This document shows positions 6,817-14,946 of a stretch of DNA of 21,702 nucleotides, in pieces; within the stretch, counting starts at the first letter, position 1; each line of letters starts with the position of its first letter. A program made the translations under genes and the position numbers. Origin of the DNA: Spirochaetaceae bacterium. Lineage in GTDB: Bacteria > Spirochaetota > Spirochaetia > SZUA-6 > Bin103. The stretch is from positions 1 to 21,702 of the forward strand of contig JAPOQV010000491.1 in the NCBI GenBank assembly GCA_026710565.1. The letters run 5' to 3'. Under the pieces are notes generated by a model, which worked only from the letters and a program-made list of their open reading frames with translations, was not told the DNA's origin and searched no databases.

Positions 6817-7710
6817 TCACAGACGGTCGCGCCGGTACGCGAACGCCTGCTCCAGGATGCGCAGGCTGGTGCCCCAGCGGCGGCTCCGCGTCGGGCCGCG
6901 GGTGAATTCGCGTGCGTTCGCGGAGAGCGAGAGCGTGACGATCTCGTCCTCCAGTCCGTCGACCTGCGTCTCGTGGATCACGTCGCCGTTCGGCGCGACG
7001 GCCAGGCCGGTGCCGACGTGGTTGGCGGTCACTCCCTGCAGCCCCTCGGTGGCGGGGCCGACGACGTTGCAGATGAGCACGTACGCGTTCGCTTCGATGG
7101 CGCGGGCGCAGTGCTGGCGCTTCCAGCCCGATTGCTGCAGCTCGATCATCCCGCGCAGGAACCCGGCGTCGGGTTCGGCCGGCCACTCGCCGCGCCGCGC
7201 GGCGTGCGGCGCCAGGATCACGTCGACATCATGCAGGGCGTGAGCCAGGGACAGCTCCTGGAAGTTGTTGTCGTAGCAGATGGTGATGCCGAACGACAGC
7301 TCGCCGATGTCGAAGCGCTCGACCGACTCGCCGCAGCCGAAGTAGACGTACTCGTCGCGGGACATGTGGATCTTGCGCTGCACGCCCAGATACCGGCCCC
7401 GATCGGCGACCAGCATCGAGTTGTACACGACGGCCCCCGACAGCTCCGCCAATCCCACGACCAGACAGAGATCGTGACGCTCCGACAAGGCCAGCAGCTC
7501 CCGGCTCATCGGGCCGTCCGGCACCGGCTCCGCGTTCTCCGCCATCAGGTCGTGCGCACCGTGGCCGGTGAGCTGCAGCTCCGGGCAGAGCAGGAGACGA
7601 GCCCCGTCGCGCTCGGCGCGGGCGCATGCGCCACGCACCAGATCGAGATTCCTTTCGGTGTCGATCAGCACCGACCGCAGCGAGGCCACGGTCACCGTCG
7701 TGTCGGTCAC
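6817..7710 (-). CDS. Carbon-nitrogen hydrolase (nitrilase superfamily)
   Basis: This 297-residue protein carries the complete Glu-Lys-Cys triad of the nitrilase superfamily: E44 in CPELQLTGHG, K113 in VQRKIHMSRDE, and the nucleophile C145 in ITICYDNNFQE. Members hydrolyse nitriles, aliphatic amides, N-carbamoyl compounds or omega-amides in the cytoplasm. The length fits an amidase or carbamoylase branch, but the substrate is open. Context with sugar-type oxidoreductases suggests use of an amide or amino-sugar-like compound. I chose the GTG at 7710 because a TATCAT hexamer at 7722-7717 would place the transcript start on that codon. GTG 7725 in the same frame is an alternative. It is divergent from the desaturase and is probably first in a leftward unit with the epimerase and Gfo/Idh/MocA genes. 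Confidence 0.87.
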   Translation of the reverse strand: MTDTTVTVASLRSVLIDTERNLDLVRGACARAERDGARLLLCPELQLTGHGAHDLMAENAEPVPDGPMSRELLALSERHDLCLVVGLAELSGAVVYNSMLVADRGRYLGVQRKIHMSRDEYVYFGCGESVERFDIGELSFGITICYDNNFQELSLAHALHDVDVILAPHAARRGEWPAEPDAGFLRGMIELQQSGWKRQHCARAIEANAYVLICNVVGPATEGLQGVTANHVGTGLAVAPNGDVIHETQVDGLEDEIVTLSLSANAREFTRGPTRSRRWGTSLRILEQAFAYRRDRL

Positions 7711-7716
7711 GCGCGC

Positions 7717-7722
7717 ATGATA
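7717..7722 (-). promoter_or_regulatory. -10 element TATCAT for the nitrilase-family gene
   Basis: TATCAT on the reverse strand matches TATAAT at 5 of 6 positions. It lies 6 bases before the GTG at 7710, so transcription would begin at or next to the start codon, giving a leaderless message. No convincing -35 element is seen 17 bases further upstream. Confidence 0.35.
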
Positions 7723-7773
7723 CACGCGCCGGTGACGGTGGGTAGATGGGTAGCCGTGCCGTCGCAGAACTGC

Positions 7774-7779
7774 TATAGT
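7774..7779 (+). promoter_or_regulatory. Extended -10 element TATAGT for the desaturase
   Basis: TGC-TATAGT (7771-7779) is an extended -10 with 5 of 6 matches to TATAAT. It ends 9 bases before the desaturase ATG (7789), so the leader would be 0 to 4 bases. No good -35 and no Shine-Dalgarno site are visible. Confidence 0.4.
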
Positions 7780-7788
7780 CCCGTGCAG

Positions 7789-8823
7789 ATGAGTTCCGCG
7801 GCGCCGGTTGCCGGCGCACAGGGATGGGGCGCGGACGAAGTCCGATCGCTTCGTGATGCCCTATCTCCGTACCGAAAGCCCTCGACTCTTCGCACGTTGT
7901 GGAATGTGGGCAACTCGGTGGTGCCGTTCGTTGCCTGCATGACCGCCGCGGCGCTCGTGCTGCCGATCTCCTATTGGCTGTGCCTGCCGTTGATGGTGCT
8001 GGCCGCCGGGTTCAACATCCGCAACTTCATCATCATGCACGACGCCGGCCACGGCACGCTGTTCCGCAGCCGCCGCATGAACGGCGTGATCGGCCACCTC
8101 ACCGGAATCCTGGCGCTCACGCCGCTGCGCGACTGGTCGCACAACCACGCCATCCACCACGCCAACTCCGGAGACCTCGACCGTCGCACCAACACCGACA
8201 TCCAGACCATCACGGTGGCCGAGTACCGGAGCCGCTCACGATGGGCTCGCTTCGGCTACCGAGCGTACCGCAATCCGCTGGTCCTGCTGCTCTTCGGTTG
8301 GCTTTGGAGTTTCGTGCTCAATCACCGTTTGCCGCGCAAGATAACCAAGGGGAAGGGCCGGAGCTCAGTGTTGCTTACCAATTTCGGGGTCGCGGCGATG
8401 ATCGCGGCGATGCTGCTGTTCGCCGGGTGGCGGTACCTGGTGCTGGTGTACGTGCCGATGATCGGGCTCGCCGGCCTGATCGGGGTATGGCTGTTCTACA
8501 TGCAGCACCAGTTCGAGGACGTGTACTGGCGCCGGCACGAAGACTGGAAGTTCGTCCGGGCAGCCATGGACGGCGCCTCGTATCTCCGGCTGCCCGCGGT
8601 GCTGCAGTGGTTCACCGGCAACATCGGCTTCCACCACATCCATCACCTGGATCCCAGGATCCCCTACTACTACCTGCCGCGCTGCCACCGGTCACATCCG
8701 CTGATGGCCCGGGCGCCGGTGCTGACCCTGTTCGACACGATCAGGTGCTTTCGGCAGAACCTCTACGACGAGGATAGCGGCCGCATGGTGAGCTTCAGGA
8801 GTCTGAGCGCCAACCCGGCCTGA
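7789..8823 (+). CDS. Membrane fatty acid desaturase
   Basis: This 344-residue integral membrane di-iron enzyme should introduce a double bond into an acyl chain of lipids or acyl thioesters. It shows the three histidine boxes of the family: HDAGH (84-88), HNHAIHH (118-124) and HHIHH (282-286). Hydrophobic segments lie around residues 44-62, 64-82, 165-180 and 205-240, placing the boxes on the cytoplasmic face. The box pattern is nearest to acyl-lipid delta-12/omega-3-type desaturases rather than the acyl-CoA delta-9 class, but regiospecificity cannot be read from sequence. The reading frame is open for another 272 codons upstream, but that stretch lies antisense to the nitrilase-family gene. 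ATG 7789 follows the promoter-like TATAGT. It stands alone, with 64 bases before the aminotransferase gene. Confidence 0.9.
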   Translation: MSSAAPVAGAQGWGADEVRSLRDALSPYRKPSTLRTLWNVGNSVVPFVACMTAAALVLPISYWLCLPLMVLAAGFNIRNFIIMHDAGHGTLFRSRRMNGVIGHLTGILALTPLRDWSHNHAIHHANSGDLDRRTNTDIQTITVAEYRSRSRWARFGYRAYRNPLVLLLFGWLWSFVLNHRLPRKITKGKGRSSVLLTNFGVAAMIAAMLLFAGWRYLVLVYVPMIGLAGLIGVWLFYMQHQFEDVYWRRHEDWKFVRAAMDGASYLRLPAVLQWFTGNIGFHHIHHLDPRIPYYYLPRCHRSHPLMARAPVLTLFDTIRCFRQNLYDEDSGRMVSFRSLSANPA

Positions 8824-8887
8824 CTCATCTCGGTGGCGCCGTCCGTGATGCCTCGCCCCCACGCCGGCCGGATCGTGCAGGTGGCGC

Positions 8888-10006
8888 GTGTCTGATCAGG
8901 AGTTGCCGTACACTCCGATCCTTGCCGGGTTGCCCCCGCTGGTGCCGTTCGTGGGGCCCGAGGCGCTGGAGCGCGAGCGGGGAGGCCCGTTTCGCGCCCG
9001 CCTGGGGGCGAACGAGAGCGCGTTCGGGATCTCGCCGGTCGCGCGCCGGGCCGGCATGGCCGCGCTGGAACGGATGTCCTGGTACGCCGATCCGGAGAAC
9101 CACGAGCTGCGCGCGGCGCTGGCCGCCGCCCACGGCGTGGCGCCCGACAACATCGCCATCGCCATCGGTATCGACGATCTGCTCGGGCTGGCCGTGCGTG
9201 CGTTCGCCGCCGAACGGGCCGCGGTGATGACCGCCGGCTCCTATCCCACGTTCGCTTTTCACGTCGCCGGCTACGGTGCCCGACTGATCACCGTGCCCTA
9301 CCGGCACGACCGCGTCGACTTGGACGGGCTGCTCGACGCCGCCATCGGCGGTGGCGCCACGCTGCTGTACGTGGCCAACCCCGACAACCCCGCGGGCACC
9401 TGGCGCGACGCGGCTGACGTGCAGCGACTGATCGAAAGGGTGCCGCCCGGGATGGTCCTGCTCCTGGACGAGGCCTACGTGGACTTCGCTCCCGCCGCGG
9501 CGGTCCCGCCTGCCGGACTGCTCGGAGCCAACGTGCTGCGCCTGCGCACCTTCTCGAAGGCACACGGCATGGCCGGCGGCCGCGTCGGCTACGCGATCTG
9601 CACCGCGGAGGCGTGGCGGGGGTTCGAGAAGATCCGCCACCACTACGGGATGAACCGCATTGCCCAGGAGGTGGCGCTGGCATCGCTGGGCGATCCGGAC
9701 TTCATCGCCGGCGTGGTCGCGTCGGTGGAGGCAGGCCGTCTCGAGTACGCCCGCATCGCCGCGGACCACGGCCTGGCGGTGCTTCCGTCCGGGACCAACT
9801 TCGTCAACTTCGACACCGGCTCGGCCGCCCGCGCCGACGCGCTGCTCGACGCGCTGATCCGCCACGGCGTGTTCGTGCGCAAGGCCAAGGCGCCGCCGCT
9901 CGACCGCACGGTCCGCATCACGGTGGGCCGTCCGGAGGAGCGCGCCGTGCTGGCGGAGGTGCTGGGCGGCGCTCTGGCCGACGCCGACCGGGCCCTGCAC
10001 GGCTGA
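8888..10006 (+). CDS. PLP-dependent aminotransferase, histidinol-phosphate aminotransferase-like
   Basis: This 372-residue class I/II aminotransferase has family length. Visible marks are the LGANESAFG motif near the N-terminus (residues 38-46), VANPDNPAG in the cofactor-binding region, LLDEAYVDF with the pyridine-nitrogen-contacting Asp, and the Schiff-base lysine K224 in FSKAHGMAGGRVGYA. VRITVGR near the C-terminus holds the carboxylate-binding Arg. HisC converts imidazole acetol phosphate and glutamate to histidinol phosphate, but no other his gene is present here. Related aminotransferases use phenylpyruvate or other 2-oxo acids, so no symbol is assigned. It begins with GTG 8888, with AGGTGG just upstream as a possible ribosome binding site. 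About 80 bases separate it from the ABC exporter operon, and no terminator is evident between them. Confidence 0.87.
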   Translation: MSDQELPYTPILAGLPPLVPFVGPEALERERGGPFRARLGANESAFGISPVARRAGMAALERMSWYADPENHELRAALAAAHGVAPDNIAIAIGIDDLLGLAVRAFAAERAAVMTAGSYPTFAFHVAGYGARLITVPYRHDRVDLDGLLDAAIGGGATLLYVANPDNPAGTWRDAADVQRLIERVPPGMVLLLDEAYVDFAPAAAVPPAGLLGANVLRLRTFSKAHGMAGGRVGYAICTAEAWRGFEKIRHHYGMNRIAQEVALASLGDPDFIAGVVASVEAGRLEYARIAADHGLAVLPSGTNFVNFDTGSAARADALLDALIRHGVFVRKAKAPPLDRTVRITVGRPEERAVLAEVLGGALADADRALHG

Positions 10007-10086
10007 CGGGAGCGTCCTGAAGCAGCTCACGCCGATCCCGGGAGTCGGTACAGGGCGAAGAACCAACGGTCAGTCAATCGCCGGTC

Positions 10087-11907
10087 GTGATACGCTTGCC
10101 GGCGGTGACAGCGCGGGGAGGAGGGCAGGGAGGCGCCGGCCAGCCGGCAAAGGGCTCTCCGCGTGCGCTCGCCAGGTGCCTGCGCTTCCTGCGTCCCTAC
10201 CGCTGGCCGATCACGGTCGCCACCTTCGCGCTGCTGGTCAGCTCGGCCGGCAATCTGGCGGTGCCGATCGTGACGCAGCGGGTGGTCGACCGCGGCATCC
10301 TGGGCGGCGACTTCACCGTCGTCTGGATCGGGGCGCTCGTTGTCGTGGCGTTCGCGCTCGCCCGCGCGTTCTTCACGTACCTGCAGCAACGGCGCGCCGC
10401 GCAGATCTCGCAGGGCGCTGCCTTCGACATCCGCAACGCCCTCAACGACAAGATCCAGGGACTGTCCTTCAGCTTCCATGACCAGGCGGAGACCGGGCAG
10501 CTCCTGACGCGCTCCACCAGCGACGTCGATCTGGTGCAGCAGTTCATCGGCGCGGGGCTGCTGCACATCGTCAACGCCGTGGTGCTGCTGGGCGGCAGCG
10601 TCGCCTTCATCATCGCCACCAACGCGCGGCTGCTCGCCGTGTTCATCCCGATTCTCTGCGGGGTCGGTGCGCTGTTCGTGGTGATGGGCAGGGTGGGGCG
10701 GCCGCTGTTCCGGGCGGCGCAGGATCGGCTGGCGATACTCAACGGCCGCCTGGAGCACAACATCCAGGGGATCCGCGTGGTTCGCGCCTTCGCCCGCGAG
10801 CCGTACGAGACCGATCTCTTCGCGACGGAGAACGACGAGGTGCGCGAGCTCAACCTCAAGGCCGGCCGCATCTTCGCGCTGTCCATTCCCCTGGTGTTCG
10901 CGATCCCGAACTTCGGGACGATCGTCGTCTCGTGGGCCGGCGGCCTGGAGGTGCTGGGGGGCCAGCTCTCCATAGGCGAGCTGGTCGCGCTGCAGAGCTA
11001 CCTGCTGCTGGCGATGTTTCCGGTGACCCTGCTGGGGCAGATCATGATGGCCATCGCGCAGGCGTCGGCAGGGGCGGAGCGCATCCTGGAGATCCTGGAT
11101 ACGGCCGTCGACGTCAAGGACGCCCCGGACGCGGTGCCCTTGCGGCGGGTGGACGGCTTCGTGACCTTCGATCGCGTCAGCTTTCGCTACACGCGCAGCG
11201 GGGCGTACGCGCTGCAGGACGTGTCGTTCTCGACCACGCCCGGCCAGACGATCGCGCTGCTCGGGGGCACCGGGTCCGGGAAGAGTTCGCTGATCGGGTT
11301 GATCCCGCGGTTCTACGACGTATCGGACGGCAGCGTGCGGATCGATGGCACGGACGTGCGTGAGGTGCAGATCGAGTCGCTGCGCCGGCAGATCGGCATC
11401 GTCCTGCAGGACGCCAAGCTCCTGGGAGGCAGCATCCGGCACAACATCAGCTACGGGCAGCCGGACGCCGACGACGCCGACATCGAGGCGGTGGCCCGCG
11501 CCGCGGCCGCGCATGAGTTCATCGCCGAGCTGCCGGACGGCTACGACGCGATCGTCGGCGAGCGCGGCATCAGGCTGTCCGGCGGCCAGCGGCAGCGCAT
11601 CGCCATCGCCCGCGCGCTCCTGGTGGACCCGCGCATCCTGATCCTGGACGACTCCACCTCGAGCGTCGACTTCGCCACCGAGTCGGCGATCCGGGAACGG
11701 ATGGCCGAGCTGCGCCGCAACCGCCTGTCGTTCGTGATCGCCCAGCGCATCTCAAGCGTGCGCGAGGCGGATCTGATCGTCGTGCTCGACCAGGGACGCA
11801 TCGCCGCGATCGGCAGCCACGACTCGCTGCAGGAGGAGAGCCCCCTGTACGTCGAGATCTGCGCTTCGCAACTCATCGACGATGTGGAAGCGGTGACCAG
11901 GCCATGA
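10087..11907 (+). CDS. ABC exporter half-transporter, degenerate-site subunit
   Basis: This 606-residue protein fuses an N-terminal six-helix exporter membrane domain (about 30-330) to a nucleotide-binding domain. The latter has Walker A GGTGSGKS (393-400), a Q-loop in IVLQD, and a canonical LSGGQ signature (497-501). Walker B is ILDDS with D522 in place of the catalytic Glu, and the switch histidine is Gln (IAQRI, Q553). Those two changes mark the degenerate-site half of heterodimeric exporters such as TM287/288, BmrCD and LmrCD, which expel drugs, lipids or peptides. The partner is encoded immediately downstream with a 4-base ATGA overlap. The start is uncertain: GTG 10087 gives the longest reading, and GTG 10105 in the same frame follows a weak TACGCT -10-like hexamer. 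The exported substrate is unknown. Confidence 0.92.
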   Translation: MIRLPAVTARGGGQGGAGQPAKGSPRALARCLRFLRPYRWPITVATFALLVSSAGNLAVPIVTQRVVDRGILGGDFTVVWIGALVVVAFALARAFFTYLQQRRAAQISQGAAFDIRNALNDKIQGLSFSFHDQAETGQLLTRSTSDVDLVQQFIGAGLLHIVNAVVLLGGSVAFIIATNARLLAVFIPILCGVGALFVVMGRVGRPLFRAAQDRLAILNGRLEHNIQGIRVVRAFAREPYETDLFATENDEVRELNLKAGRIFALSIPLVFAIPNFGTIVVSWAGGLEVLGGQLSIGELVALQSYLLLAMFPVTLLGQIMMAIAQASAGAERILEILDTAVDVKDAPDAVPLRRVDGFVTFDRVSFRYTRSGAYALQDVSFSTTPGQTIALLGGTGSGKSSLIGLIPRFYDVSDGSVRIDGTDVREVQIESLRRQIGIVLQDAKLLGGSIRHNISYGQPDADDADIEAVARAAAAHEFIAELPDGYDAIVGERGIRLSGGQRQRIAIARALLVDPRILILDDSTSSVDFATESAIRERMAELRRNRLSFVIAQRISSVREADLIVVLDQGRIAAIGSHDSLQEESPLYVEICASQLIDDVEAVTRP

Positions 11908-13760
11908 TGAACATCGGCGGTGGCTTCACCGGAGCCGGGGGAGCGATGCAGATCGGCGCCGAGCTGCAGAAGGCGGGCGACCGGCGCGGCACGCTGCGGC
12001 GTTTCAACCACTATCTTGGCGGATTCCGCCTGCCGATCGCCGGCATCGTGCTGATGGTCGTCGTGGATGTGGCGCTCACGTCCTATGCGCCGCGCATGCT
12101 GCAGGTGGCGGTCGACGACATCGTCGCCTACCTGGACGGCGGGCTGCCCCTGGCGGACGCGCGCAGCGCGGTCGCCGTGGCGATGGTGATCGCGCTGGCG
12201 CTGTTCGCGTTCGGCTGGGCTGCCAACGCCGTGGCGCGCTGGCAGATGGTCGGCATCGGTCAGGGGATCCTGGCCAACATCCGCCGTGACGTGTTCGCCA
12301 AGGTGCACGCCCTGTCGCTGGGCTACTTCGACTCGATCGAAACCGGCGACCTGGTCTCGCGCATGGCCAACGACACCAGCGTGATCGATCGCGTGCTGCG
12401 CATGGGCGCGGTGCGCATGCTGCAGGCCTTCCTGCAGGTGATCGGCATCCTGGTGGCGATGCTGGCGTTGAGTTGGCGCATGGCCCTGGTCAGCTTCACG
12501 GTGCTGCCGGTGATGGTGTGGTTCACCTGGTACTTCTCCCGCAAGGCGCGCGTCGCCTTTCGCCGCACCCGCCAGACCATGGGGGTGGTGAGCTCGCACC
12601 TGGAACGCAACATCGTCGGCGTTCGGGAGATCCAGGCGTTCGGACGGGAACGGGCCAACGCCGGCTCGTTCCGGCGCGCGAATGCGGCCAACCGCGACGC
12701 CAACGTCACCGCGGAGACGATCACCGCCGCGTTCGCGCCCACGCTGGACGTGCTGGCCGTGATCGCCATCGCCGTGGTGCTGCTCTGGGGCGGCTTCCTG
12801 ACCGGGCGTGACCTGGTGACGATCGGCGTGCTGGTGGCATTCGTCCAGTACGTGCGCCGCTTCTTCATGCCGATGCGCTCCATGTCCGTCCTGTGGGCGA
12901 ACATCCAGTCCGGGATCGCCGGCATGGAGCGCATCTTCGAGCTCCTGGATGACGACCGCGTCGCCGCCGAACCGGCGTCTCCCGCGGCTCTGGCCGACGG
13001 TCCGGGGCGGGTGGAGCTGCGCGGGGTGTCGTTCGCGTACGTGCCGGATGCGCCGGTGCTCCGCGACGTCGACCTGACGGTGGAGGCGGGGACGATGGCG
13101 GCGCTGGTCGGACCCACGGGCGCCGGCAAGACGACGATCCTGGCGCTCGTGCAACGGCTCTACGACCCGACGGCCGGACGCATTCTGCTGGACGGTCAGG
13201 ACGTCGCGGACCTGCGCCGCAGCCACGTGCGCCAGGTGCTGGGCGTGGTAACGCAGGAGCCGTACCTGTTCGCGGGCACCATCGCGGACAACATCCGCTA
13301 CGGGCGCCTGTCGGCGACCGACGCGGAAGTGCAGGAGGCGGCCGAGCGGGCCCGCGCCGACAGCTTCATCCGCGGCCTGCCGGACGGGTACGCGACCGTC
13401 CTCACCGAAGGGGCGCGCAACCTGAGCCGCGGCCAGCAGCAGCTTCTGGCCATCGCGCGGGCGCTGATCGCCGACCCGCGCGTCCTGATCCTGGACGAGG
13501 CGACCGCCAACATCGACACGCGTACCGAGCGCCTCATCCAGCAGGGCCTGGAGGAATTGCTCAGCGACCGGACCAGCATCGTGGTCGCCCACCGGCTGAG
13601 CACCGTGCAAGCGGCCGACCTGATCGCCGTGATCGACGATGGACGCATCGTCCAGCAGGGGACCCACCGGGAGCTGGCCCGGCGGCGGGGGCTCTACCGC
13701 GACCTCTACCGCAGCCAGTTCAGCTCCGACCGGAAGGCCGACCGGACGGCAGCCCGATGA
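11904..13760 (+). CDS. ABC exporter half-transporter, catalytic-site subunit
   Basis: This 618-residue protein is the second half of the heterodimer, again membrane domain then nucleotide-binding domain. It carries Walker A GPTGAGKT (403-410), a canonical Walker B LDE with catalytic E532, and the switch H563 (VAHRL). Its signature is LSRGQ (507-511) instead of LSGGQ. In asymmetric exporters the non-canonical signature pairs across the dimer with the Asp-type Walker B of the partner, while its own Glu pairs with the partner's LSGGQ, leaving one active ATPase site. Both genes here fit that scheme exactly. An N-terminal extension of about 30 residues precedes the first helix. The ATG overlaps the upstream stop by 4 bases. 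Its own stop overlaps the polyphosphate kinase ATG the same way. Confidence 0.92.
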   Translation: MMNIGGGFTGAGGAMQIGAELQKAGDRRGTLRRFNHYLGGFRLPIAGIVLMVVVDVALTSYAPRMLQVAVDDIVAYLDGGLPLADARSAVAVAMVIALALFAFGWAANAVARWQMVGIGQGILANIRRDVFAKVHALSLGYFDSIETGDLVSRMANDTSVIDRVLRMGAVRMLQAFLQVIGILVAMLALSWRMALVSFTVLPVMVWFTWYFSRKARVAFRRTRQTMGVVSSHLERNIVGVREIQAFGRERANAGSFRRANAANRDANVTAETITAAFAPTLDVLAVIAIAVVLLWGGFLTGRDLVTIGVLVAFVQYVRRFFMPMRSMSVLWANIQSGIAGMERIFELLDDDRVAAEPASPAALADGPGRVELRGVSFAYVPDAPVLRDVDLTVEAGTMAALVGPTGAGKTTILALVQRLYDPTAGRILLDGQDVADLRRSHVRQVLGVVTQEPYLFAGTIADNIRYGRLSATDAEVQEAAERARADSFIRGLPDGYATVLTEGARNLSRGQQQLLAIARALIADPRVLILDEATANIDTRTERLIQQGLEELLSDRTSIVVAHRLSTVQAADLIAVIDDGRIVQQGTHRELARRRGLYRDLYRSQFSSDRKADRTAAR

Positions 13761-14527
13761 AGCGCGCGAACTATCAGAAGGAGCTGCGGCGGCTGCAGGC
13801 GGAGCTGTTCAAGCTGCAGGAATGGGTCGTGCAGCAGCAGCGGCGCGTGGTGGTGGTCTTCGAGGGCCGCGACGCCGCGGGCAAGGGCAGCGTCATCACG
13901 CGCATCACCGAGTCGCTGAACCCGCGCGTCTGCCGGGTGGCGGCGCTGGCCAGGCCGACCGAGCGCGAACGCACGCAGTGGTACTTCCAGCGCTACGTCG
14001 AGCACCTGCCGTCAGCCGGCGAGATCGTCCTGTTCGACCGGAGCTGGTACAACCGGGCCGGCGTGGAACGGGTGATGGGGTTCTGCACCGAACAGCAGTA
14101 CTGGGAATTCCTCCGATCCTGCCCGGAGTTCGAGAACATGCTGGTCCGCGACGGCATCGACCTGGTCAAGTACTGGTTCTCGGTCGGTCCCGACGTGCAG
14201 GCTCGCCGTTTCCAACGGCGGCTCGACAGTCAGGTGAAGCGCTGGAAGTTCAGCGACATGGACCTGCAGTCCTACGTCAAGTGGGACGACTACTCCCAAG
14301 CCAAGGACCGGATGATGGCCTACACCGACACGGACGCGTGCCCGTGGTACGTGGTCAGGTCGGACAGCAAGCGGCGTGCGCGGCTCAACTGCATTCACCA
14401 CCTGCTGAGCCTCTTTCCGTACCGCTACGACTCACCCGAAACCATCGAGTTGCCCGAGCGGCAGATCGACCCCGACCCGGAGCGGCCGCCGATCGAAAGC
14501 CAGCGCTTCGTCCCGGACGTGTACTGA
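13757..14527 (+). CDS. ppk2: Polyphosphate kinase 2 (PPK2), class I-like
   Basis: This 256-residue cytoplasmic kinase transfers phosphate between polyphosphate and nucleotides, most often ADP or GDP in class I. It has the family P-loop FEGRDAAGKGS (about 34-44), the Walker B/DRSWYNRAGVERV segment, the lid region with the PTERERTQW arginines, KYWFSV, and TDT followed by PWYVVRSDSKRRARLN. The match runs the whole length, so the gene looks intact. One deviation is DSQVKRWKFSDMDL, where relatives usually have a proline after the Asp and Ser-Pro before the Met. It is translationally coupled (ATGA) to the ABC exporter pair, an uncommon neighbour. Regenerating nucleoside triphosphate for transport is one guess, and response to nutrient or envelope stress another. 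Imperfect hairpins follow the stop codon. Confidence 0.93.
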   Translation: MKRANYQKELRRLQAELFKLQEWVVQQQRRVVVVFEGRDAAGKGSVITRITESLNPRVCRVAALARPTERERTQWYFQRYVEHLPSAGEIVLFDRSWYNRAGVERVMGFCTEQQYWEFLRSCPEFENMLVRDGIDLVKYWFSVGPDVQARRFQRRLDSQVKRWKFSDMDLQSYVKWDDYSQAKDRMMAYTDTDACPWYVVRSDSKRRARLNCIHHLLSLFPYRYDSPETIELPERQIDPDPERPPIESQRFVPDVY

Positions 14528-14551
14528 CGAGGCTCTTCCGGTTGTGTGGAT

Positions 14552-14588
14552 ACGTGGGCCGCAGGTCACGGCGTCTCGTAGCCCACGT
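14552..14588 (+). other. Inverted repeat downstream of ppk2
   Basis: ACGTGGGC (14552-14559) and GCCCACGT (14581-14588) are perfect 8-base complements around a 21-base loop, beginning 25 bases after the ppk2 stop. CGTGGA (14586-14591) and TCCACG (14613-14618) give a competing hairpin. There is no T-run, so a role as intrinsic terminator is doubtful. Mutually exclusive structures or 3'-end protection are possible. Confidence 0.35.
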
Positions 14589-14698
14589 GGATGGCCATCG
14601 GCCCACCGGTTGTCCACGACGCCCTCTGAGGCTGCGACAACTTGCCCGCCCGGCTGCACCGAGACGGTAGGCCATGAACAGGACGACGTCTCACCAAT

Positions 14699-14716
14699 CC
14701 AGCCTTCGTAGGCTGG
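14699..14716 (+). other. Perfect hairpin, 7-bp stem with 4-base loop
   Basis: CCAGCCT, TCGT and AGGCTGG form a perfect 7-bp stem capped by TCGT. No T-run follows, so it is not a standard terminator. It lies directly upstream of the AT-rich block and may mark the end of the ABC/ppk2 transcript. Confidence 0.4.
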
Positions 14717-14797
14717 TGCTCAGCGAACGAACCCATGTAGATATAGTTAAGATATAGAATGTATACGTAAACTTGACGATATATTATATATTGTCTA

Positions 14798-14825
14798 TTG
14801 ACACGGGATGATGTACGAGTACAAG
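14798..14825 (+). promoter_or_regulatory. Possible promoter for the lipoprotein gene
   Basis: A perfect TTGACA (14798-14803) is followed after 16 bases by TACAAG (14820-14825, 4 of 6 to TATAAT), within a region rich in A and T. The leader to the ATG at 14947 would be about 115 bases. Another TTGACG lies at 14773-14778 without a well-placed -10. Confidence 0.3.
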
Positions 14826-14946
14826 ATGGGGCCGTCATGCAAACCAATTCCGTCTCGACGACTCCGTGCTCGGTGTCAGACGAGGGCACTCTTCCACCCG
14901 GACTCCTGAAGAGCCAACACAAACCAACTTCTAGGGAGAGTGTTCC

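Larger units (their letters stand above)
14528..14946. other. Gene-free, structured and partly AT-rich intergenic region
   Basis: No credible gene was found in these 419 bases. They contain two overlapping inverted repeats (14552-14588 and 14586-14618), a tight hairpin (14699-14716), a strongly AT-rich block (about 14735-14800) that contrasts with the GC-rich surroundings, a possible promoter, and the Shine-Dalgarno site of the lipoprotein gene. This is the left border of a compositionally distinct segment that reaches about 17391. Confidence 0.7.

Noticed and set aside
11541..13667. Long open frame (708 codons) on the reverse strand opposite the second ABC exporter gene
   Set aside because: It is antisense to a complete, motif-rich gene. 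Its translation is low-complexity, rich in His, Arg and Gln, a usual artefact of high GC content.
14566..14922. Reverse-strand open frame of 118 codons in the AT-rich intergenic region
   Set aside because: It runs through hairpins and the AT-rich block, with no ribosome binding site and no recognisable pattern.
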